This document shows positions 46,727-55,484 of a DNA stretch of 64,000 nt, one piece after another (position 1 is the stretch's first letter; each line of letters opens with the position of its first letter). Both the position numbers and the translations under genes were made by a program. The notes under the pieces are model-generated. The model saw only the letters and a program-made list of their open reading frames with translations, had not been told where the DNA came from and did not search any database. Source of the DNA: Tretioscincus oriximinensis (Eukaryota > Chordata > Lepidosauria > Squamata > Gymnophthalmidae); contig JAJVDF010001213.1 in NCBI GenBank assembly GCA_022410635.1, forward strand, positions 1-64,000, written 5' to 3'.

Positions 46727-46922
46727 TAGGCCGACCAGATGACCCCTTTTTTTGGGGGGGGGGGTGAAAACCCGTTTTTGGGGTGCTTTCTGTTTTTTTC
46801 TGAGGAAAAAAAATTCAAAAAAATCTTTTTTTGAAAAAAATTTCCTCAGAAAAAAAACTGGGAAGCACCCCCAAACCAGGTTTTCAACCCCCCCAAAAGG
46901 GGTCATCTGTCTGGTCAGCCTA
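46727..46922. mobile_element. hAT MITE, short palindromic form
   Basis: TAGGCCGACCAGATGACCCC to GGTCATCTGTCTGGTCAGCC TA. GCTTATG is repeated on both sides (46720-46726 and 46923-46929). The interior is a near-perfect foldback. Confidence 0.88.
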
Positions 46923-47099
46923 GCTTATGCAGTAGAAAGAGAGGAACAGTTCAGGACTATATCCAAGCCGCAACCCAAATATCTTTATTACTGAGCAAGA
47001 GTTTGGATAGGGTTCCCACCTAAAATCCAGAACAGAACTTTAGACTTTTAATGAGTGTGAAAAAAGTTATTTTCTACCCATGTGTAGCAGCCATTAGAA

Positions 47100-47440
47100 G
47101 CTACATCTGTCTGGTGAAAGCTCCTCTCTTCTATGGACATTAAAGTGGCAATATGTGGGAACCTTAAGAGAACTTCCCCACAACATGTTTTGCCTGACTA
47201 CAACCCCCAGCATTCTCTGTGAGCATTCCCACAATTCCAAAGCATTCTGTATGAGCCAAGAGCCAATGAACTTTAACATGTCACCCCAAAGTCTCGCAAG
47301 ATTGCCAAGTTCACGTTGTTGAATGTCCCCATGAAAGTTTTTTTGCATTTTACAAAATGCCCGCTGTTGAATCGCACAAACTGTGAGGCTAGAAATTTCC
47401 TGACAATGGACCTTTTTTAGCAAGTGGATCACTGAACATG
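47100..47440 (-). repeat. Unclassified repeat R3, copy 4 (inverted)
   Basis: CATTCTCTGTGAGCATTCCC, GAGCCAAGAGCCAATGAACT and AGTGGATCACTGAACATG; reverse complement of copies at 37115 and 39400. Confidence 0.7.
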
Positions 47441-48074
47441 TGTGACTCCATGGGGTGTATTGAAGCTGATGTGGCTTCCAATTTGGTAGAAATCATGCGT
47501 TCGGATAGATGTTAAGTTTGAACGAATTTGCATTAGCTTGCTAATTCTACAGCCATGTGAAGGGTTAAGGCCTTCATTGGTCTTCTTTTGCTTTCTGTTT
47601 TCCAGAAAAATCTTTAAGGTGGTTTGTTTTTTATCAGTGAAACCACAGCGTCCAGCCTATTGACATAAGGCACAACCAGCAAATGGCTCACTTTCTCCTA
47701 GCTTCTGGGTTTTTTGATGAAAGCAAACACTTTCAGAGACTAGATCCCACTAGGAAATGAGCAGACATTCTAATTTTTCTGCCAGTAGTTCTTAGCAAAT
47801 GTTAAAAGAAATACAAGGCTGGGTCGTTTTCTTCATAGTGTAAAAAAAAAGAATTAACTTTGCTAGGCCAATACTTCTTCTGGAATGTTATAAGCAAAAA
47901 GGAGCAGTTTTTGGTGCAAGGAACAGCGCCATTGGCTTTGCCTTTTAAGGCAATCTGGGGGTTGGAGGGTTAAAACTTAACAATATGTGGCCCCAGAAGC
48001 TGAGAAAGCACATGCCTGATAGCAACTCCCCAAGGAATTTCAATTATAGCTTCTCAGAGTTGTGCCATCAGGCC

Positions 48075-48740
48075 TTAGATTGAGGCTGCCAGTACATGAG
48101 GTTTTCTTACTGCAATAGTATAGGCTGACCAGATACCCCCTTTTTTTGGGGGGGGGGAAACCGGGTTTGGGGGTGCCTACCCCGCCCTCCCGCACCCCAC
48201 CCCCCGCCATTTCACCAGTTTTTGCTGGGGAAAAAGAAANTTAAAAAAAATTATCACTGCAGCACCACTAGGAGGCTCTGGCATCTGAGGCCAGCTCCTG
48301 AAGGCACCCTCCCCTCAGTAAAAAGTAAAAATTCTCACACACTTAAAAAAAAAAAATTATTTTAAAAGAAAACCGCTGCCCCCCCACTAGGGGTTCTGGC
48401 AACTGGGGCCAGCTTCTGAAGGCACCTTCCCCTCAGTAAAAAAAATAAAAAAATTCTGATATACTCCAAAAATTCTCAGTTTAAAAATTCTAGCACACTT
48501 TTAAAAAGTCTCACATGCTTCACCGATTTCTCGGGCGGGAATTTTGGAAGGGAATGCATGTTGGTGGGTAATTTGCATGTTTATGAATATGCAAATTAGC
48601 ATGAATATTAATTACCCCGGTTTGGGTCTCAGAAAATCTGGTCAGTNTACAATAGTAGTAACATCATGATAATGCCGTCCCCTGTGCTGATGGAATTTCA
48701 GTGATCCATTTTGGAAAACCTTCCATGGCTCCGGATTATC
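48075..48740 (+). repeat. Host repeat R5 carrying the hAT insertion
   Basis: GAGGCTGCCAGTACATGAGG TTTTCTTACTGCAATAGTA, then after the hAT GTAACATCATGATAATGCC. A second copy without the insertion is at 51035-51110 (GGCACATGAGGTTTTCCTGC CGCAATGGTA). Confidence 0.5.
48121..48649 (+). mobile_element. hAT non-autonomous element, long form, 8-bp TSD
   Basis: Starts TAGGCTGACCAGATACCCCC and ends AGAAAATCTGGTCAGTNTA. Flanked by CAATAGTA at 48113-48120 and 48650-48657. The interior has two copies of a CCACTAGG..TCTGGCA..CCAGCT(C/T)CTGAAGGCACC block. Confidence 0.9.
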
Positions 48741-51034
48741 CTGATAGTTGATTCTTTCAGACATCATGGCAAAACTCCTCATACTCCCATTCTTAAGCCA
48801 TCATGTGCTTAAGAAAGAGAAGGAACTGAGAGGAGGCCAGGAGAGGTGACAAATACTCAAATAAGAAAGGTTATGGATCAACATACAGGAATACACTTTT
48901 CTCTGAGGTTCATCATCAACATCTGAGCGTACAAATGTATGGACTCACTATTGGGTTATTCTAGATTTTGAAACCATTGTGGGTTTTAACAAGTCGTGTG
49001 GAGAGGGGCTATGGCTGCATTCGCATTGCCCTTAACGTTGGTACAACTATGTGGCCAACATCCACTGTCCCGATTGTATTACCATAAAAACCAACTCCGA
49101 AGTTCTCCCGCTTTTCTCAATGCGCCCACCACTCGTTTTCGCTACGGAGCTCATGGCCTAATTCCATCGCTGTTGCTGTTTTTTGCCATTTGTGCTAGTT
49201 GTACTCTGAATACTGAGGAATCTGTAGCCACTCTCATGTATGCCGATGCTCCCGTCACAAACTCACACCCAACCATGACGTGACAGAAGCCTCAGCCTAC
49301 TAGGGCTGGGTTGCTCTACGCGTAACATTTTCAGTCAGTTCTTCCTGACCACCATTCTGTGCAGAGCTCCTTTTGAGTATCACACACTCCAAAACACAAT
49401 CTCTTTTTATTTTTCGCTAGGAAGTTGGGGGGGGACACACAAAAAGGACTGGATTTGATTGGCGATGATGCAGATCTACCCAATNCCTTGTTGTCAGTGA
49501 CTTTGCAAAACAACACGCTCTTCCTTCTGCACTCCCGGGCACCAATGAACTGCCCTCCGCCATCCCAGCAACCCATGGAATCTTGGCATTAATGAACAAC
49601 CATCCCAGTCACTCCTGAAATGGATTGGGGCCCTGAGGGGTTGGAAAATGTATCTTGCCAAAGGGGTGACCAAGCTGGCTGGTTTTTCCTCTCACAGAGG
49701 TGAGGCGACGGAGGAGCAGAGCTGCACCTGAGCGCAAGAAAGAAGAGTGCCATCAAATCACATGTGCTATGGGGATTCTTAATGTGGAGTGGGTATCGAT
49801 GTGAAATTAGGCATCCAAATTGGGTTCAATTTGGATCAATTTAAAGTGTTTTCCATTCCGTGTTAATTCCATTTCCATTTGCAGCATGAGTTTGTCTACG
49901 TGGAGACTGTTGCCTTCTCTTGGATCTGAAGGCACAAAGTCTTTTATCTCAAGAACGTTCTTGTATTCTTGGTCATGTTTTGGTTGGGCTGTTCCACATC
50001 ATGACTGTCTGACTGGTCTTTCAATGCTAACTTGAATCGTGACTTTGCCTCTCATTCTGCACAATGCTTTGCAGTAATTGGATCTTAACTTCAGATTCTC
50101 CGTTCACTTCCGGCTGCATCAACTCTATTATCTCTTTGAAATAAATGCATTAAACTGGCTCTGCTTAGATGCAATTCACTATCACAGAATGAGGCAGCTC
50201 CATCACGAAACTACATCCCCATTGATTCTCTTATAGACCATTCATTGGTGGGCTTCTTGCTCCTTTGATTTATTTTAGGCTTTGCCCACAAAAGGCCCCC
50301 ATAAGGCTTAGCCCTGAAAGTCACATTGGTAGCAGCTAACAAGCCTACAATCCTGTTNCACTGCCTGAAAAATAAGAGTTGAGCCTGTGGCACAGTTTTG
50401 AATCCATACTTAAAATTGCATTTATCTCCCAGTTCCCCATTCTGTNATGCTTAAGCCATGCCTGGTCATATTCCTGGGACAAAGGTCCTGGATCAGAGCA
50501 CACTGAGGCCTATCAGTGTAGTCCAGCGCTTGCTGTTCCAGTGGTCATGTCAAGATAGATTTCTCTCCAAGGAGCTTCAAGAGTGCTGGTTCAAGAATTA
50601 AGAGCCGGGGATCATGATGAACTATTGGTTTGGCTTGCTGCAAAGCAGCTACTTATGCAAAGAATCAGAGTCCTGCCTGCAGCCTCCACACAACTTGGCA
50701 GACAACGCAGCAGCAGCATTCAAAGGTTGACAGAGTTTATGATTCAGCACCCTCAAGCCTTGGGGTAGCCAAAGGCCAAGTTATTAAAAGGAGCAAAACT
50801 CTTTCTTTTGAGTCTGCTGCCAGTGTCCTTCACCTAATACTCGAATCAAAAGCTCTTGCCTTGCCTTGTCTCTAGAGTTCTTCTCTGTGAATGTCCTTGA
50901 TACGGCCTCACTGCAATTGGCTGCAAAATCACAAAGTCTGTCCTGTATCGTCTTTATAAGGGCAATTTCAGAATGATGACATAGGCAGAAGTCAGCTTCT
51001 AAACAAGACTGACAACAGGGTCTGAATCTGTCCC
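48741..51034. other. No recognised gene; CpG-bearing segment at 48990-49320
   Basis: A 95-codon plus-strand frame at 48996-49283 sits in sequence richer in CpG than its surroundings. I do not recognise the peptide and see no splice or promoter support. The rest, 49321-51034, shows nothing nameable. Confidence 0.35.
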
Positions 51035-51249
51035 AGGGACTAGGATAAGGCTGCAGGCACATGAGGTTTTCCTGCCGCAATGGTAGGATCATCGCAATCA
51101 CTCCACCTGGGAAAAAGCTCAGTTCTCCCGGAATCAGTCGTTGTTGATCCTTTCAGGCAGCACTGTGAGTTTTCTGGCAGAAATCTCTCCCTGGGAGCTA
51201 AAAAGCCTTGGGCATTTGGGGTTCTCCTTGCACACAAAGCGTGTGCAAA

Positions 51250-51405
51250 AAAATTGTGGTGTCACTTCCAGGGTGGGACCAGACGTGACATCACTCTGAC
51301 AGAAACCAGAAGTGACATAATTTGTGATGTCATGCCCCACCCCTGTGGTACCCTTTCCGGAAGCAGGGGCTGGAAGTCACATTACAATGACGTCACTCAT
51401 AGCCC
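51250..51405. repeat. TGACATCA-rich dispersed repeat, copy 4
   Basis: GACGTGACATCACTCTGACA, AGAAGTGACATAATTTGTGA TGTCATG and AATGACGTCACTC. Confidence 0.65.
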
Positions 51406-51874
51406 CAGCATATGCCTCCTACACTATTACAAGAGGATTCATGCCTTGTACAAGAGCGGAGAATATTATTAAATTATGCGATTCTCAACCAATTGCCAAT
51501 TTTGCTTTCAGTAACCAGCATGAAATACCTCCCCTTCCATTATGAAGTTGCCTACAGCCCTCCTGTGTGCCGTGCCCTGGCGGGAATTCAGATATAGGGA
51601 GAAAACGCCAGACAGCAGGACTGCAGAATCACAGTAGGCTGACATGCATCTTCGCTACTTTTGCAGCCTTCCTCTCGTCAGCTCCTCGCGGGTTTTGCAG
51701 GTAGGTATAGACAAATGAAATCCACAGTTGCTTTTAAATACCATCTTTTACTTGTCATGTCAAGGGGGCTTAAGTCAGTGCAGCTCCCAAAAAGTACCCA
51801 TTCTCACATTCCAGCCCAAATGCCAAAAGGCAAGGAATTTAATTCCCAGGAAATCTTAGGCTTTGAAAATAAAA

Positions 51875-52099
51875 TAAATCATCATCATTTATAACACCCC
51901 TTTCACCAAAGGGTGGTGCACATAGCTTTTGTTGTTTTCTCTACAACTGACACCCTTGCGAAGTAGGTGGGGCTGAGAGAGTTCTAAAGAACTGTGACTG
52001 GCCCAAGGTCAACAAGCTGATTTCATGAAGGAGTATGGAATCGAACCAGGAGGCTGCCAGGTAAGAATCCAACACTCCACCCAGTGCACCAAACTGGTG
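51875..52099 (-). mobile_element. SINE-2 copy, variant tail
   Basis: Minus strand: CACCAGTTTGGTGCACTGGG, TTGGATTCTTACCTGGCAGC and GTTCGATTCC (B box). Tail CACCCTTTGGTGAAAGGGGT then ATAAATGATGATGATT. Confidence 0.85.
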
Positions 52100-53008
52100 T
52101 ATTTACCCACTGAATCTTTTGGTGCTGTGTCCCAATATTCACTTTTTATCCAATCCTAAAGAACTGGAGGGGGAAATGTCCCTCCCTCCACCCTAATTTA
52201 GTCTAGTTCTTTAAGAGTGAAGATGAATTAAAAGTATGTATTGGAGCAGCACCAAGCAAAACAGATGAGTAGGTAAGAAGTTCCACTAATCCACTGAACT
52301 CGACAGAACTAGGTGAAACTAAATAATAATACTGTATGTTCAGAATATACTTCATACCTGGGGATTTCTGTGACTTGCTGGGTCTACTATATACATTCTG
52401 AACTTCCTCAGAAATACTTTTGCATTTATTACTGAAATTATTTGAGCCCATTTCAAATCGAAATTTCCTTTCAATAAACCCTCCTAATTTTTGGTAGCTT
52501 GTTTTTAGGATTTATGAGTAATCTGGTTCTGAACAAAGTGTGGGAGGTTAACATCTAGAGTGATTCTCACCAGGACATTTAGAAGGATGAAAAACAAAAA
52601 CCTTGACTGTTTGGAATAACAGCAACCATATTAATTCCACACAGTTTGCTAATATGAAAACACAATGCATGGAAATGAGCTACTAAGAAGGAATGCATAG
52701 GAAAAAAGATTGAGAAATGATGAGAGAGAAGGCTTACCAAAGAAGGAAAGCTCTAGGTAGGAAACCTGGCTTGAAACACACACAGGTCTAATCCAGAAAA
52801 ATACCTGGATGAAGCTCATTTGGAAACAAAGGTATACCCAGCACCCCACATACAAGTACACGGGTCACACAAGTTTTCAGAGTCACTTGAAAGACTGCAA
52901 ATTACCTTTTAATGTATCCCAGGCCTAAATGCTACTTGGATGCTAGAGAACCTGAGTTTTCAGCCAATAAAAGTTTCTTAATTTTTGCTCTTAGAATTCA
53001 GCAGTCTG
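52100..53008. other. No recognised feature
   Basis: Intron sequence with nothing I can name. Confidence 0.5.
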
Positions 53009-53310
53009 AATTACATTCAGACAGTAATCTCTGGTGAAAGATTTTAATAAGCAAGGAAATTAGTTAACATAGCATGGGCCTTGTCTCCACTGAGCCTTCT
53101 TCTGGGTTATATCGACACAGCTTGACTATCCACTTGTCAGTGTAGAATACGTGTATATATGCATAGTCTATACTAGCATGTAGAGGGCAGGCTCCTATTC
53201 TGAGATACAAGCCAAAAGATGGCTCCGTGGGAACAAGGCCCACGCTATGATAACTAATTTCCTTGCTTATTAAATTCTTTCACCAGAGATTACCGTCTGA
53301 GTGTAATTTA
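53009..53310. mobile_element. Nested foldback element, about 300-base hairpin
   Basis: Outer arms: AATTACATTCAGACAGTAAT (53009 onward) against its near-complement ending at 53310, about 60 bases each. Inner arms (about 53073-53240) belong to the CACTGAGCC foldback family (GGCCTTGTCTCCACTGAGCC / GGCTCCGTGGGAACAAGGCC). Confidence 0.8.
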
Positions 53311-54147
53311 ACTGGCCAGACCAACAGAGCTGGCTGGTTGGCATCATTTGTTTGNCTCCATGGTGGGTTAAGCAGACCTTCTGAAGTTTCCCATGTAGTC
53401 TTGCTCCCTGGTCACACTTTCAAGCCTATGCCCTGCCCTCAGGCTTTTCTTTACACGGTGAGTGTTTGATCACAATTCCATTTCCGTGGCAGCCAGTTCT
53501 CTCCTCTCTCCTCAGCCCTACCATAAATAATTCAATTCTTACAGATGCTCCTTCACTGCCTGGAAATTTATTTATTTCATCCCCCCTCCCTTTGGTTACA
53601 CATTAAGTGACTTAGCCCATAAAGAGAAATTACTCAGCAACAACAATAAAAGCTTTGAATTGCTGACCTGGCTGAGTCTGAGTTGGGGGAAGCCCAGAGC
53701 TGGAATCACCCCACAATGGAGCAGCCAAATAGAAAGAATCAAGCAAGTGGGGTCACTAAAGGATATAATTCAGGATTGAGGTACAACAAAATCTAGGCAG
53801 AAAGTGGCATTTGGAAAGGTGTCTCTAGCTTTGTGGCATCTGAGCATCCAAAACTCCTCCCACCCACCCACAACACTCACTTAATTCGGCCACACATGAA
53901 AGGGTTTTATGAGGTCTTGAGTAAGCATTAGGGCTAGAAAACAATGGAATGAAAGGCCGACTGGAAGGAGGAAGCCTGGAGACTCAAGACATCCAGAGAG
54001 TCAGAGCAACTGACAGAAAATAGCTCAATGCACAGAAATAAAAGAAAGCAGAGGGATCTGAAAACGGAGGGAGAAAGACCAAGGAAAATAAAGTGCCCAC
54101 TGAGTGGAAATGGGGGAAAACCCGTAGCTTNCCCAGCAACAATAGTT
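53311..54147. other. No recognised feature
   Basis: Intron sequence; nothing nameable on either strand. Confidence 0.5.
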
Positions 54148-54220
54148 CCATAGAATCATAGAATCATAGAGTTGGAAGATACCTCCAGGGTCCAACCCCC
54201 TGCTCAATGCAGAATCTATA
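54148..54220 (-). mobile_element. CR1 LINE terminal fragment
   Basis: ATAGAATCATAGAATCATAG AGTTGGAAG then CCTCCAGGGTCC and CCCTGCTCAATGCAGAATC. Confidence 0.85.
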
Positions 54221-54254
54221 TCTGTCACCACTGATGAGATAGGCCTGGGAGTAG

Positions 54255-54373
54255 ATTTTGAAAGAAATANCCATGTTAGTTTGGATCCAGAAAATCTAGC
54301 ACTCTAAGGGACTAACAAGAAAACGGTAGGCTGAATAAGCTTTTGTAGACAACTCTACTTCTTCCAGATGCTA
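54255..54373 (-). mobile_element. Penelope-like tail, copy with degenerate hammerhead
   Basis: Minus strand: CTGGAAGAAGTAGAGTTGTC then TACAAAAGCTTATTCAGCC, followed by CTTGTTAGTCCC and CTAACATGG. Stem II (GTAGA/TCTAC) is intact, but the CTGANGA and GAAA cores are altered. A short further piece is at 54455-54490. Confidence 0.6.
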
Positions 54374-54559
54374 GGGCTTTCCCTGAGCAAGAGTCTTGGA
54401 TAGGTTGATGGATTTCCACTCCATTGGGCTAATTTTGGTGCCTTCCATAGTGATAGATTTCAAAGAAATAACCATGTTAGTCTTCCTCGTGTGCTGTAGT
54501 CTTCCTACAGCACTGATTGAGATAGAAATATGCTGTGTACACACAAAGCTCATGCTTGC

Positions 54560-54762
54560 TGCTATCTTCCTCACAAGCGTGTGGTGGTTCCCATGTATCT
54601 ACTTGCATTCAGTTGCAATTTCTTGCATTTCTTGCTTTCGAATAGCTGGGTTGGCTAGAGCTACAGGCTAGTGGAAGGTGCTCACCCCTCCCCACTTCTG
54701 ACAGGGCTTTGAAACCCCATCTTCCAGATGAGAGTCTGTTTCCTTAGCGACTGACATATCCA
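54560..54762 (-). mobile_element. SINE-1 copy, tail missing
   Basis: GTGTGGTGGTTCCCATGTAT, CTTGCTTTCGAATAGCTGGG and CCTTAGCGACTGACATATCC. The LINE-type tail and GAA run are absent. Confidence 0.8.
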
Positions 54763-54954
54763 TGTCTATGAGCTCCCATTGCTTGAGGGAAAAGTAAGAA
54801 AAAATAATAGAAAGCTGGTAGAGGAAGAAAAGTTGAAGAGATAATTCACCTATTTAGGGTCTATTTTTTATCTTTATTTCCAGGGGGGGAAAAGACATCC
54901 CACCTTGGCCTAAGGGAAGTTTTACATAGAAATAATGATGACAATCTCCATATT

Positions 54955-55086
54955 AGTCAATTTCAGAGAAATAGCCATGTTAGTCTAGTAGAATGTCCAG
55001 CAAAGGGGCTAGTAGCACTTTGAGACTTACAGGAGAAAAGTGGGTGGCATAAGCTTTCGTAGANACGTCCACTTCTTCAGATGCTC
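54955..55086 (-). mobile_element. Penelope-like tail with hammerhead-like core
   Basis: Minus strand order: CTGAAGA, stem II GTGGA..TCTAC, GAAA, AGCTTATGC, then CTTACAAGTCTC-type sequence and ACTAACATGGCTATTTCTCT. Similar sequence ending in AACACGGCT..TCTGAAA is a common reptilian repeat. The assignment to Penelope-like retroelements rests on the hammerhead arrangement. Confidence 0.6.
55047..55083 (-). ncRNA. Hammerhead ribozyme-like motif
   Basis: CTGAAGA fits the CUGANGA core. A 5-bp stem II (GTGGA/TCTAC, one G-U pair) follows, with one N in its loop, then GAAA, then a minimal stem III A-GC-TTAT-GC. The base expected as U16.1 reads C, so this copy is probably inactive. Stem I is not clearly formed. 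Confidence 0.5.
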
Positions 55087-55398
55087 CTTACTGTTTGCAA
55101 GAAGAAAGCAGTTATGAGGTTTGGAAACAGGGGCTATGGAAATGTAGATTTGCTATTCTGGAACTTGGAATGAGTCAGATGAACTCTTTGGGAGAGGGTA
55201 AAAAAAGGAAAGGGAGTATTTCCTGGTATATTTTTTGTCACTAGGCAGCAAATGGGTAGGGAGACCTAGAGATTTGAATGTACCCACCGTTTGGCTGCAA
55301 GCAGGACACATCAGCATATTTCTAGGATGGAGATCTTGTGTCACTTTAGAGAATTATAAGAAAAGGGGAGGTCTACAAAACCTCACACTGCCTATCTT

Positions 55399-55484
55399 TT
55401 ACTTGTTAGTCTCTAAAAGTGCTGTGAGAACCCCTTGCTAGATTTTTCGGACCCAGAGTTACACAGCTATTTCTTTGAAATCTA
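55399..55484 (+). mobile_element. Penelope-like tail, inverted copy
   Basis: ACTTGTTAGTCTCTAAAAGT GCTGTGAGAACCCCTTGC, then GACCCAGAGTTACACAGC and TTTCTTTGAAAT. Opposite orientation to 54955-55086, leaving about 310 bases between them. Confidence 0.55.
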
